NCBI GenBank assembly: GCA_037975125.1
Contig: CM075857.1
Location: 69,643,899-69,707,898, forward strand
DNA: 64,000 nucleotides
Origin: Latrodectus hesperus
Taxonomy: Eukaryota; Arthropoda; Arachnida; Araneae; Theridiidae
Direction: 5' to 3'
Positions 1 through 14,378 of the stretch are shown piece after piece (position 1 is the stretch's first letter; each line of letters begins with the position of its first letter). The notes beneath the pieces are model-generated. The model searched no databases. It saw only the letters and a program-made list of their open reading frames with translations, and was not told where the DNA came from. A program made the position numbers and the translations under genes.

Positions 1-3000
1 AAATAGATAAAATGTGACATACTAAAAAGGAAAAAGACTATCAACTTCTTGCAAAGATCTTGTTTTTTGATATTGTTTCAATAAATGCTTAATATTGATT
101 GAAATATATTTACTGAGATGTTGGTTATATCTCTAGAAAAATGTAAAAAATTCATGTCTCGAATATTAAAGTAAATTTGATTCGTATAATTTAATTTTAT
201 TGTTTCATCATTTTATTTTTTATTGATAAGTTTTTATCAATATTACTACATTAGTTATTTAGGAACTAGATATTTTTTTATAATTTAAATTAAATGTAAC
301 ATTTCTCTCAAACTCATTAGAATGATTTTATTATTTGGCTGAAAAGCGATACAATTCATTTAGAATTGATAATAATTTATCATAGTATTTGAAACTTAAA
401 AATTCTATTAAATCCCTATAAAAATGAAAGAAAATTTATTTCTGATGCCCAATTTAATTTTTTTATTCAAAATGTGGAAACTAAAGAAAGCTTTGATAAA
501 GAAAAATTCATATCTTCTTAATATTTTTAAAATAATATTTTTTCCAAATCTAATTACATTTGTCTTATATTTAAATTTGTTAAATATAGTTTATTTTTTA
601 TTTCGTTTTTTGTAGTACATTTCAGATAAAAATAAAACTTTTTTTATTGAGGAAATTTAATATATGAATTTTCTTTATTTGTGTATGTAACTATGTTGGT
701 GTTTTAACTTAAAATTATTCTTGAAAAATCTAAAGTTATTTCCTTGCAGGAAAATTAATTACTTCAAGATTATACTATTAATTAGGCATTATAATGCAAT
801 TTTAAATATTAAAGAGAAAATTATATATCTACAATAAATATAATTAAGAAAATCTCTATAAAATAGTAAATAATAAATGTTAAGAATATTCGCGAGACAT
901 TAATTAAAATTCCTTAATTAGTAATGATTAACTAATGTCATTTACCTTTTATTTAGTAATTCGAGGTGAATGAACTTGATAATATTTTCACAACTTGTAT
1001 TATTTTTATTGTAAAGAAAAGTTAACTTTCATTAAAAAATGTGATCAAAGTATGACATTTTTATCAAAGTGAAAGCTTGTATCGATATATTTTAAAATAT
1101 TAATTTTAAAAAATATGTTTTTAAAGAATATTCTTGTAAATATGTCGAGAAAAACTGATTTATTAAGAGATGTGTAGTATTTGTTTATTTTCTAGTAAGC
1201 ATTTTTATAGTTTTATAAATATATATATATAAAAGCTCAGCGCATTTAGTTTTATCTGTCATCGAAAAAAGAGTTAGCATAAGAGAAGAATATTTATTTT
1301 GCAAGAACAATAAGATTTTTTCACAATAATGGAATCTGTTTAAAAACTTTTATTCAAAATTTGCTGTTGAAAAAAAAAACTGCTAAATTGCATTGACTGT
1401 TTAATGACATTGATGGATTAATGTTAGTTTAATATCAATCGAGATTGATTTTTTGTTAATGATATTAATTGATTAATATCATTGTATATTGGAGCCATGC
1501 CAAATTGAATTATAATAAGCAGATTATTAGGTTAAAGGTTTTATTTCGTGTCTTTATTTTCAAATTGAATATTCAAAAAATATGAACTAAACGCAATAAA
1601 AAAGAAACCCTATGCTACAGATAAGATTGCGACATTATGTCTCCAACGATGGAGTTAAAATCTAAATTATGCTCATTATTTTTTGGCTTCCGTTCAATTT
1701 TTAAGCTTTACCGACTTTTTAAAAGTGATTGATGATGGTGATGATGGATTGGGTGATGTTACAAATTGCTATGTTATTGACATCATAATACTACCTATTA
1801 CGACAAATTTCTAAAATGGGTTGATCAACAAAATTCACTGGTATTTTCAATTTTAATTTTTTTCACTATCACATGAAGCTCACTATCACATGTTCCAAGA
1901 TATATTTTATTCATTATAGATTATGAGTAAATATGATTAACAAAGCTCATTTTCTGTACAAATAATATTTTATTGAAATGATATAATTTAAATAAATAGA
2001 GGATTTATCGTATGTATGTGCGTAGAATGACACAAAACCTACTAAATTTACTAATTGGCGCACTCAAAAATAGAGTGAGTGTTCCTATAATAATTTCAAA
2101 GGATAATTAAAAATTTTTTGTGTCTTTTAAAAAATAATCACCGATCAAGTTAACTTTTATATGAATGAAATAAAACATCTATTTGTTTAATCATTTTTTA
2201 TTTAAAATAAATAGCATTAAAGTTGTCGTGGTGAGCAAAGTGCTTTATATTAATATCAGATAGAAAAAATGAAAACCAAAAGAATACGATAAAATATTTA
2301 TATAGTAAATATATCGAAGTTATTTATTTGAATTAAAAGTGCTTTACAACGAAAATAAAAGTATTTTAACGATAGAAACATTAATATGTGTAACAAAGTA
2401 ATTTAGATGTTGAAACAAAAAAAAAATTATTTTCTAAGATTTTCATTGTAAGGAAGAATAACAATATATCACATACATTTAATAGGCTATTTATTTGAAT
2501 TAGGTTAAAATATAAGGAGAAGTAGCAAAAATGCAAAAATTCTTTTTCAAAAAAATGCACTGGTACTTACTGTGAAAGAAAATCATAGCTCTTTTTTACG
2601 TGAATAATAGACGTATTTAATCTGTCTTTCTAAGTTATCTTGTTTTCATAACATAGAAACTTATTCATTATGATGCATTTTCATAGTTATTTATCATCAA
2701 ATGTTTATCAAATTGTATGAAAACATTTTTATGACCTATAGAATTTTAATCAATATGTATAATTATTTAAATGTATTTAAGCGTAAATTGGTCATATCAA
2801 ATAAAATAATATTAATAAATGCTAAACAGATAGTAAATTTTGTAAATTAGGATTATGTTTCAATTTAAAATTTGGAGTTTATTTTTTGAATTCTATGTTC
2901 AACAAATATTTAATTTTAATTTGAAAATTTTTATGAAAACTATAATAATAAAGATTATCAATTCTCTTAATGTTTTTTACCAACAATTACATAAATTATT

Positions 3001-5515
3001 GCGGATTAAAACATAAAGTATTAATTAATAATTTCGAAGGATATTTTTTGAAATGGAAAATAATTTTTCAATTTTTACCGTTAGTCTTTTAATACCATAT
3101 TTATAACTTCTTAAGCAGCATTAATGTGATTATGTAAGGAAAACTTTAATTAAACCGCTTAAAGGGCGTGGTGTGGTTTACTAAAAAATTGAAAGTTGAT
3201 TTGATTCGTTGTTATATTTATTTTTAATCTATGTCTAGAAAATAACAACAAAGACAACAAAATTTTAATTAATATTTTTCTTCTCTATGCAATTTTAAAA
3301 CAGTACCTGACATGTTTTTTACGCTATACCTGATGTGTTATACATACGATAAAAATGTTTTTATAGTATTTACTGATTCATATTTAAATGCATTTTTGAA
3401 TTTGATTTTTTTGTGATCTTTCTCATTGTATAAGTGGATTTTGTATAATAATATTATAGTTAAATTGGTGTTAGTAAATACATAAGAGGTGCATATTTAT
3501 TTTTCATCAGTGCATACTTTATTCTAGAAATGAAAAAAGACATAGCTACATAATTTGTTGCCCTGTTATCCAAATTAAATGACGTAAATGTAAATATTTT
3601 CAATTTTAAAATGCAATTTATTCTGCAAAGAGGAATTGGGCATATACATAGGAGAATATAAAAAGCAAAAGTAGCAGAATAATAAATAGTATTTAAGGAA
3701 AAAAATGGCTTTAAAATAGATTTAATGTGAATGTTCATTTGGTATAAGCCTTAAATAAAAAACTGCAAATTTTAATATATTTGTCTCAACTGAATCAATG
3801 TAAAAAGAGATATGGTTGAAAATTACCGGAATAAAATTATTACCTCAATTAAAAGGAATTAAAAATATGATAACTAGAGAATAAATTAAAATATTTTAAT
3901 GATAAGTCCTATTTATTTGTCTTCTATTATAATTTTTGTACAACATATTGTCTTAAATTCAAAAAATGGTGCTTTATTTAGCTACATATATGCAGCAATA
4001 TCAAGTTTAATAATTGCTTATGAGCATTGGATTTGCTCTTTCAGCATTTTGAAAAACAACATCATAGGTTCTTTTATAACTCATCATTGCTCATATGATA
4101 TGATTTTTCTAAAATCTCAGGAGACATATTATAAAATGTTGAGCGGAAAAATATAAATTGTTTAAAATATTATAAAAGGTGGATTCCTTTTTCACTCTCA
4201 AATTGGATGAATAAGACATTTTTATTTTTATAAAGATGTTGTGATAAAAATATCATACGAATTGTTTCTTTGAATATATATATCTAACATTTTTTAAACA
4301 TTAAAATATTAATTTATGTGGTACTTTATGCATATTAGATAAAATAATATGAAATAAAATATAATTTTTGAAAAAAAGTGTACATTTTTCAAACAAAATG
4401 GACTTAAGTAAACAAAATGGACTTAAGTTTTTTGTGTCATAGGAACTTAAAAATTAAATTTATCTAAGAAAATTAAATTCTACATTTCAAAAGAAAAACT
4501 TTCAACTTGGTTTTAAATTAAAATGAGGGATTATAATTTAATATAGTTAAATTACATAGATTATTTAAAGGTTAAAACTTATTTTAACTTTTAATTATAA
4601 ATAATTTAAGAAAACCAGGGTAAGGAAATATTTATATTCTAAAGTTTCAGAAAATTTTTCTTACATATTTTTACTAAAGAAACGATTCAGTTGAATAAAT
4701 TAAAAGCTTTTTAAAGATTTGACATCACAAATATTACTTCTCTCGTTCAGTCATATAACATGGAACAGTTTTAACAAACTTTTAAGAACTTTGAAGAAAA
4801 ATTTCGTACAGTCTTTTTGTTTTTTATTTCCGTCAAGTTACTTCAACTCTATATTTGTTTAAGACATCATTCAAAATATGTTTTCGAATTCTAGAATAAA
4901 TATCCAAAATCTAATTTTAAATTAAATTTACACGAAATGTAATTATTCATTACTAACACTTAAGTATGCTCTAACTAAATTCATATTTTTAGTAGTTAGA
5001 ATTTATTATTTTTAAATGTATGTTTATAAAGTTTTTATTTTCAAATTTTTGTAAAAATTAAAATATTCCGTTACAATATCACAAGAAAAGAGTTACTAAA
5101 TTAAATGTCCAATTATAGTGATTCATCCTAAAGTATGAATAAAAAATTCTAGAAATATTTTCTACATAGATTTGTTAGAAATACGTAAGTTTGAACAACA
5201 AGTCACGAAGATAGATAAGAATATGAGTTTCATTGATTGTTCATTTTATAACATTTTTCTTTGACCCTGATATAACAAAATACAATTTAATAATGGAAAA
5301 ACTTCGGGAATTTTTAAAAACCAGTACAAAAAAGCAAAAGGCTTACATAAAAAATAACATCCAATTTTATTATTCATTTCAAAATAAAAAATCATTATTA
5401 AAATTTTATCGCCCATTAAATTTATTAATTTATTTACTCTTCGTTTATAAAAAACTATATGAAAACAAAAGATGAGAAATATGTGTCTAATTTTTTCCCC
5501 AGATTTTTAGATTAA
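1..5515. repeat. Tandem duplication, copy A (window starts inside the array)
   Basis: Positions 1-4428 recur almost unchanged at 5516-9930 in the same orientation, with an offset of 5515 rising to 5519 through small indels. Differences are scattered substitutions (for example g/t at 139 versus 5657), homopolymer length changes and a (TA)n length change near 1225. That is about one per cent by eye. The stretch 4429-5515 has no partner in the window; if the unit is 5515 bp, its first copy lies left of base 1. The content is AT-rich and unrecognised. The short frames inside, such as 92 codons at 3460-3738 minus, resemble no family I know. Confidence 0.95.
4391..4428. repeat. 19-bp direct duplication at the tandem-unit junction
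   Basis: The 19-mer aaacaaaatggacttaagt occurs twice back to back here, exactly where copy A stops matching copy B. Copy B has the 19-mer once (about 9908-9926) followed by aaac and then single-copy sequence. This is the expected place for a duplication breakpoint with microhomology or a small templated filler. Confidence 0.8.
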
Positions 5516-8500
5516 AAATAGATAAAATGTGACATACTAAAAAGGAAAAAGACTATCAACTTCTTGCAAAGATCTTGTTTTTTGATATTGTTTCAATAAA
5601 TGCTTAATATTGATTGAAATATATTTACTGAGATGTTGGTTATATCTCTAGAAAAATGGAAAAAATTCATGTCTCGAATATTAAAGTAAATTTGATTCGT
5701 ATAATTTAATTTTATTGTTTCATCATTTTATTTTTTATTGATAAGTTTTTATCAATATTACTACATCAGTTATTTAGGAACTAGATATTTTTTTATAATT
5801 TAAATTAAATGTAACATTTCTCTCAAACTCATTAGAATGATTTTATTATTTGGCTGAAAAGCGATACAATTCATTTAGAATTGATAATAATTTATCATAG
5901 TATTTGAAACTTAAAAATTCTATTAAATCCCTATAAAAATGAAAGAAAATTTATTTCTGATGCCCGATTTAATTTTTTTTATTCAAAATGTGGAAACTAA
6001 AGAAAGCTTTGATAAAGAAAAATTCATATCTTCTTAATATTTTTAAAATAATATTTTTTCCAAATCTAATTACATTTGTCTTATATTTAAATTTGTTAAA
6101 TATAGTTTATTTTTTATTTCGTTTTTTGTAGTACATTTCAGATAAAAATAAAACTTTTTTTATTGAGGAAATTTAATATATGAATTTTCTTTATTTGTGT
6201 ATGTAACTATGTTGGTGTTTTAACTTAAAATTATTCTTGAAAAATCTAAAGTTATTTCCTTGCAGGAAAATTAATTACTTCAAGATTATACTATTAATTA
6301 GGCATTATAATGCAATTTTAAATATTAAAGAGAAAATTATATATCTACAATAAATATAATTAAGAAAATCTCTATAAAATAGTAAATAATAAATGCTAAG
6401 AATATTCGCGAGACATTAATTAAAATTCCTTAATTAGTAATGATTAACTAATGTCATTTACCTTTTATTTAGTAATTCGAGGTGAATGAACTTGATAATA
6501 TTTTCACAACTTGTATTATTTTTATTGTAAAGAAAAGTTAACTTTCATTAAAAAATGTGATCAAAGTATGACATTTTTATCAAAGTGAAAGCTTGTATCG
6601 ATATATTTTAAAATATTAATTTTAAAAAATATGTTTTTAAAGAATATTCTTGTAAATATGTCGAGAAAAACTGATTTATTAAGAGATGTGTAGTATTTGT
6701 TTATTTTCTAGTAAGCATTTTTATAGTTTTATAAATATATATATATATATAAAAGCTCAGCACATTTAGTTTTATCTGTCATCGGAAAAAGAGTTAGCAT
6801 AAGAGAAGAATATTTATTTTGCAAGAACAATAAGATTTTTTCACAATAATGGAATCTGTTTAAAAACTTTTATTCAAAATTTGCTGTTGAAAAAAACTGC
6901 TAAATTGCATTGACTGTTTAATGACATTGATGGATTAATGTTAGTTTAATGTCAATCGAGATTGATTTTTTGTTAATGATATTAATTGATTAATATCATT
7001 GTATATTGGAGCCATGCCAAATTAAATTATAATAAGCAGATTATTAGGCCAAAGGTCTTATTTCGTGTCTTTATTTTCAAATTGAATATTCAAAAAATAT
7101 GAACTAAACGCAATAAAAAAGAAACCCTATGCTACAGATAAGATTGCGACATTATGTCTCCAACGATGGAGTTAAAATCTAAATTATGCTCATTATTTTT
7201 TGGCTTCCGTTCAATCTTTAAGCTTTACCGACTTTTTAAAAGTGATTGATGATGGTGATGATGGATTGGGCGATGTTACAAATTGCTATGTTATTGTCAT
7301 CATAATACTACCTATTACGACAAATTTCTAAAATGGGTTGATCAACAAAATTCACTGGTATTTTCAATTTTAATTTTTTTCACTATCACATGAAGCTCAC
7401 TATCACATGTTCCAAGATATATTTTATTCATTATAGATTATGAGTAAATATGATTAACAAAGCTCATTTTCTGTACAAATAATATTTTATTGAAATGATA
7501 TAATTTAAATAAATAGAGGAGTTATCGTATGTATGTGCGTAGAATGACACAAAACCTACTAAATTTACTAATTGGCGCACTCAAAAATAGAATGAGTGTT
7601 CCTATAATAATTTCAAAGGATAATTAAAAAATTTTTGTGTCTTTTAAAAAAATAATCACCGATCAAGTTAACTTTTATATGAATGAAATAAAACATCTAT
7701 TTGTTTAATCATTTTTTATTTAAAATAAATAGCATTAAAGTTGTCGTGGTGAGCAAAGTGCTTTATATTAATATCAGATAGAAAAAATGAAAACCAAAAG
7801 AATACGATAAAATATTTATATAGTAAATATATCGAAGTTATTTATTTGAATTAAAAGTGCTTTACAACGAAAATAAAAGTATTTTAACGATAGAAACATT
7901 AATATGTGTAACAAAGTAATTTAGATGTTGAAACAAAAAAAAATTATTTTCTAAGATTTTCATTGTAAGGAAGAATAACAATATATCACATACATTTAAT
8001 AGGCTATTTATTTGAATTAGGTTAAAATATAAGGAGAAGTAGCAAAAATGCAAAAATTCTTTTTCAAAAAAATGCACTGGTACTTACTGTGAAAGAAAAT
8101 CATAGCTCTTTTTTACGTGAATAATAGACGTATTTAATCTGTCTTTCTAAGTTATCTTGTTTTCATAACATAGAAACTTATTCATTATGATGCATTTTCA
8201 TAGTTATTTATCATCAAATGTTTATCAAATTGTATGAAAACATTTTTATGACCTATAGAATTTTAATCAATATGTATAATTATTTAAATGTATTTAAGCG
8301 TAAATTGGTCATATCAAATAAAATAATATTAATAAATGCTAAACAGATAGTAAATTTTGTAAATTAGGATTATGTTTCAATTTAAAATTTGGAGTTTATT
8401 TTTTGAATTCTATGTTCAACAAATATTTAATTTTAATTTGAAAATTTTTATGAAAACTATAATAATAAAGATTATCAATTCTCTTAATGTTTTTTACCAA

Positions 8501-9930
8501 CAATTACATAAATTATTGCGGATTAAAACATAAAGTATTAATTAATAATTTCGAAGGATATTTTTTGAAATGGAAAATAATTTTTCAATTTTTACCGTTA
8601 GTCTTTTAATACCATATTTATAACTTCTTAAGCAGCATTAATGTGATTATGTAAGGAAAACTTTAATTAAACCGCTTAAAGGGCGTGGTGTGGTTTACTA
8701 AAAAATTGAAAGTTGGTTTGATTCGTTGTTATATTTATTTTTAATCTATGTCTAGAAAATAACAACAAAGACAACAAAATTTTAATTAATATTTTTCTTC
8801 TCTATGCAATATTAAAACAGTACCTGACATGTTTTATACGCTATACCTGATGTGTTATACATACGATAAAAATGTTTTTATAGTATTTACTGATTCATAT
8901 TTAAATGCATTTTTGAATTTGATTTTTTTTGTGATCTTTCTCATTGTATAAGTGGATTTTGTATAATAATATTACAGTTAAATTGGTGTTAGTAAATACA
9001 TAAGAGGTGCATATTTATTTTTCATCAGTGCATACTTTATTCTAGAAATGAAAAAAGACATAGTTACATAATTTGTTGCCCTGTTATCCAAATTAAATGA
9101 CGTAAATGTAAATATTTTCAATTTTAAAATGCAATTTATTCTGCAAAGAGGAATTGGGCATATACATAGGAGAATATAAAAAGCAAAAGTAGCAGAATAA
9201 TAAATAGTATTTAAGGAAAAAAATGGCTTTAAAATAGATTTAATGTGAATGTTCATTTGGTATAAGCCTTAAATAAAAAACTGCAAATTTTAATATATTT
9301 GTTTCAACTGAATCAATGTAAAAAGAGATATGGTTGAAAATTACCGGAATAAAATTATTAACTCAATTAAAAGGAATTAAAAATATGATAACCAGAGAAT
9401 AAATTAAAAATATTTTAATGATAAGTCCTATTTATTTGTCTTCTATTATAATTTTTGTACAACATATTGTCTTAAATTCAAAAAATGGTGCTTTATTTAG
9501 CTACATATATGCAGCAATATCAGTTTAATAATTGCTTATGAGCATTGGATTTGCTCTTTCAGCATTTTGAAAAGCAACATCATAGGTTCTTTTATAACTC
9601 ATCATTGCTCATATGATATGATTTTTCTAAAATCTCAGGAGACATATTATAAAATGTTGAGCGGAAAAATATAAATTGTTTAAAATATTATAAAAGGTGG
9701 ATTCCTTTTTCACTCTCAAATTGGATGAATAAGACATTTTTATTTTTATAAAGATGTTGTGATAAAAATATCATACGAATTGTTTCTTTGAATATATATA
9801 TCTAACATTTTTTAAACATTAAAATATTAATTTATGTGGTACTTTATGCATATTAGATAAAATAATATGAAATAAAATATAATTTTTGAAAAAAGTGTAC
9901 ATTTTTCAAACAAAATGGACTTAAGTAAAC
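5516..9930. repeat. Tandem duplication, copy B (right end of the array)
   Basis: Second copy of the long unit, matching 1-4428. It ends within the sequence ggacttaagtaaac at about 9930, after which the sequence is unrelated to copy A. Reading frames are not kept between copies: the 85-codon plus-strand frame at 3899 in copy A is broken in copy B by a one-base deletion near 9525, and a 71-codon minus frame at 7862-8077 is not open over its full length in copy A. This argues that the unit is non-coding. Confidence 0.95.
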
Positions 9931-10769
9931 ATTTAATTTCTTAAATTTTAAAATTTATTTTATACAGTTAATATTTACAACTATTATTTGCAATTAATAA
10001 TGTATTATAATTAAACAATTTTTTATGTACATGTTCTTTTAAGATCTTCTAATAACATGATCTCTTATAAAACATGTTTTCATTCATCATTGAAGTCGTA
10101 CATTTTTATATTCTACTTTATTTCATTTATATCATTTTGTATTTTCATCTTTATAAACAAAACCTGTGCAAATAATAAAATAATTAAAAAAATGCTGTGT
10201 GAATAAGTGAAAAAATAATTTAAAAAATTTAAAGTAACAAACTCAGTATACGAACAAATTAATTCATTATATTAACTAAAACAAGTTACTATATTTGGAA
10301 TAAAATTAAAGTTATTTTTTTAAAATTATTTAAAAATTAAAAACATAAATATATTGCGATAGAACTCTAGAAAACGGAAGAGGTTAATTTTATTATTTAA
10401 TGTATTATGTTTCATTAATAAGTAGTCAAGTTTAAAATTATATTCAAGCAAATTACACGTTTAATATATATTTTTTATATTGTAGGAGAACAACATATTT
10501 TCATGTTTTATTTTTCAGACTATATTTCTTTATAAGCTTAAGAAAGTAGATTTTAAATTTAAAAGTTAATATTTGACCAATTCTACATATCTACTCTTAA
10601 AGTCCCTAAAGCTATATAAGGTATTTAAAACAAATATTTTAACTTAAAAGCGGTCAACTAAAATATTGTATTGAATTTACATTTAATGAATTTGAAAATT
10701 TATTATAATCTAGTCATAAATATGTAAAAAAATTAAGATAATATTGATATCAAAGATTGTGTTCGAGTA
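9931..10769. other. AT-rich single-copy DNA, nothing recognised
   Basis: Simple AT-rich sequence following the end of the tandem array. I see no reading frame, repeat or RNA gene that I can support. Confidence 0.6.
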
Positions 10770-11090
10770 AGCACTCACGAATGTGAATGTGATACTAACC
10801 TGACGACTCCAGTTAACAGGAATTCAGATGTTCTCAAATCTTCCAAACGCATCTTGTATTTCCACGTCAGCTAAAATATTATATACAATATGTTCTAGCT
10901 GCTTCATTGGAGGTCACATAGAATTTAATAAGCTCCAAGAAGTCGTAATCACATTTTAGCAAAATGCTGAATTCAAAATATTAAGTGATGAAAAGTTGAA
11001 ATACCCCTGTTACATCCATGCCCAGTACTAAGTCAGGAAAACATATTTCACTTCACATATTTGTATGATTTTGAGCCGTTTGGGTATATT
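10770..11090 (-). pseudogene. Possible Helitron Rep/helicase relic
   Basis: A block of higher GC content than its surroundings. Reading the minus strand in several frames gives, in order, NGSKSYKYV (about 11085-11054), then GMDVTGVFQLF (about 11020-10988), then ELIKFYVTSNEAART (about 10940-10896). These resemble the consecutive Helitron-helicase patterns around 'SIKYICKYV', 'GSDMAVF' and 'RYISSNEAVWRI', with similar order and spacing. Stops and frameshifts separate them, so it cannot make protein. The resemblance is from memory of the family and is weak at single-residue level. The block could instead belong to another transposon. Confidence 0.4.
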
Positions 11091-11094
11091 CTGC

Positions 11095-12971
11095 TTCTTC
11101 AAGAAATTCGCAAGAGGTCTTACCTAGTACACCTTATATAATTTTATATAATATTATACATACTTCTTACTATGAAATCTTTTTTAAAAATAATTCTAAA
11201 ACTTTTCACAATTAATGTCAGCTATATGTTGACAGCTATTAATATATAAATGGATAAATTAATTTATAAAAAATAATGAATAGTAATCTTGCATTTACAT
11301 AAAATATTAAACATGGTACTGGAGAAATAACTACCATGAATGCTTAAAAGCAATTAACCCTTAAAAATAAATGAAACAGACGAAACAAAATTGCTCAAAA
11401 AATTAAATGCAACGCATTATCCAACATCATATTTACGAATTTAATAATAGTGTTTATCATTACTACACTTTGACATATTTATTACAAAAATTGCATTTAT
11501 GGTTTATTATTACATTAGAAGAATATTTATTTAATTTAAAAATTCTTAATGTTTTCTATTAAGAATTTTCATATATTTAACCACTGACAACATTTATTCT
11601 AGTAATATTTTAATAAATTTTTATAATACTTATTATTTATATGATTTTCTTATTAATTTTCTTTTTATTAAATCGTATGTAAAAAAAGGTTTAGTAAATA
11701 GTAGTAACTATCGATTTTCAACATATTTTGAGTTTTATTTGGCTCATTAATATTTATTTGGCTATAATGTTATGTAAATTATTTTCATAAAATATGCATT
11801 AAAGCATTAAAATTACTTTAAGCTACAATTGTTGCCATGATGTCTTCAAAATTTGGCATAATTTAGTAATTGATTTCTGAATGACATCTAATATTTTAGA
11901 ATCTTTCTTCATATATTGTTTCCAAAGAAAAAATATTTTTGAATTTATTTCGATCAAAATTTTACTTCATGCATACATATAAAATTTTCTCCTTCTTCAT
12001 ATTTAAACATATATGTAAGCTTCTTCATGTTTAAACATATATTTAAACATATATGTATGTAATTATATATGCAAATAACTTTTCTAACAATTTTATAAAG
12101 AAGTTATGAACAATATACTGTCAATGATAAAAGATAGTGCAAACTAAATAGATTGTTTGAAAAATAATTTTTTATATAAAATTTCATTCTTTTGTCAGTA
12201 ATATTGTACCAACAGTACAGAAAAACATAAAATAGTGTGACAAAGCAGATTTCAATTGCAATGGAATCTAATGACTGATTATTTTTTTGTTTAATGTATA
12301 ATCAGTTAGGATGTAATACAAAGTCAAATGTTTTACATCAATTTGACAAGAAAAACTTTTAAATAATCTTTTACGAAGGAAATGCTCTCATAAGATATGA
12401 TATAAATTGTATAAGTAATACACAATCCTTCTTTCAAATATTATTAAAATTTAGTTGAATTTGCTTCTAATTTAGTCTAAGTAACTTCTGTTCTGAAAAC
12501 TGCTTCAAAATCCAAATTCAAGCAAATGACTTGATTTTCACATCACATTTATTACTTTTCATTCATAATTACATGAATGCAACAAATTAATGAGATTTTA
12601 TGACTGAATCTACAGATCACTTCATGAAGTGTTTGCAAAAATTCTCTTTTTTAAAAATGTTTTTTGGACCACTATCTTTAAAAAATTTTCCGCTTATTTC
12701 AATATAAAAAATTTATCTCTGCTGACATAAATATCGAGTTGAGATACTTTTGACAAATTGTTCAATATATTTAAGGATCAATATGTAATTTTAATCATAT
12801 TTCATAAGTGGAATAAAACAACGTGGGCTGTTTATTTCACTGTATAAACGGCATAACTTAACACTGTTAGATAGAAATACTAAATTTTAATAAAATTGCA
12901 CTAAGCAATATACTTATTTTTCTGACTATTTTATAATTACCATTTAGCAAACTTTATACAGTTCTTGAGTC
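11095..12971. other. AT-rich DNA with a small local repeat
   Basis: No gene recognised. At about 11991-12060 a short degenerate tandem repeat of the pattern cttcttcatrtttaaacata occurs, followed by further copies of ttaaacatatat. Otherwise the sequence is featureless. Confidence 0.55.
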
Positions 12972-13884
<913 letters not shown>

Positions 13885-13886
13885 TA

Positions 13887-14081
13887 CAGGATGTCCCAAA
13901 ATGACCGCATAAACTCTGCACAACTAGATTCCTCGTTGGGAGTGCATAAAAACTGCCCAAAGAAGCGTTACTCTACGATCCTTAGTTTACGAGAAAAATA
14001 CAAAAAACAAAGTATGACGTCACTTCCGGTGCAAGAAAAAAAACACTTTATAGGCCATATCAACAACGGTATTTGCATAGC
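13887..14081 (+). repeat. Left terminal inverted repeat
   Basis: Inverted partner of 14322-14511. It contains the conserved blocks tgcccaaagaag, agtttacgagaaaaat, caaaaaacaaagtatgacgtc and acttccggtgcaag. The match fades after catatcaaca near 14070-14081. Confidence 0.85.
14015..14030 (-). promoter_or_regulatory. ETS/CRE-like composite site in left arm
   Basis: Reads tgacgtcacttccgg on the plus strand (14015-14029), which is ccggaagtgacgtca on the minus strand. The CRE palindrome tgacgtca abuts the ETS core ccggaagt, a combination known from animal promoters. A mirrored copy lies in the right arm. Presence of the motif is seen directly; function is inferred. Confidence 0.45.
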
Positions 14082-14172
14082 TTTCCAGTCGATAATGTTT
14101 AAAACGTTCACCGCGCATATCGCGTCATTAATGTGCGCGTCATGAAATGACGTTAAGCCGCTGGTGAACTGG

Positions 14173-14222
14173 TATTTAAAAGGCTGCATCTTGTAGCTAC
14201 CAGTAGTCTTCGTGTGGTGGCC
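14173..14222 (+). promoter_or_regulatory. TATA-like core promoter and leader of the truncated transposase frame
   Basis: tatttaaaag at 14173-14182 stands about 40 bp before the ATG at 14223. A start site about 30 bp downstream of the box would fall near 14205, giving a short leader ending gtggcc before the ATG. It lies in the spacer of the inverted-repeat element and is correctly placed to drive the frame that follows. Confidence 0.5.
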
Positions 14223-14378
14223 ATGTATTCCGTTTGTGACTACTGCGACGTGGACTTGATGTACGGCCGATGTGAAGGAAATGCTTTACGAACTGCTGGA
14301 GAGTATGCCCGCCGATATCCGCTGCATATACTGCTGTTGATATGTCTAATAAAGTGTTTTTTCTTGCACCGGAAGTGA
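14223..14378 (+). pseudogene. Truncated DUF4817-like helix-turn-helix N-terminus of a transposase
   Basis: The 51-codon frame starts MYSVCDYCDVDLMYGRCEGN and reaches EYARRYP at residues 27-33. This is the pattern of the DUF4817 helix-turn-helix found at the start of many arthropod transposable-element proteins (aromatic start, 'D..L.YG.C.GNA..A..EYARRYP'). After Pro33 the family-like sequence stops and the frame runs into the right inverted repeat, ending at TGA 14376-14378, so the catalytic domain is absent. An aataaa at 14348-14353 lies inside the end of the frame. The start is supported by the TATA-like box, a purine at -3 and the fit of Met1 to the family start. The peptide could at most bind DNA. 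Confidence 0.7.

Noticed and set aside
3460..3738. 92-codon minus-strand frame present in both tandem copies (also 8978-9256) with one residue different
   Set aside because: The two copies are about 99 per cent identical overall, so preservation needs no selection. Composition is hydrophobic/AT-driven, there is no start or splice context beyond the ATG, and other frames in the unit are broken between copies.
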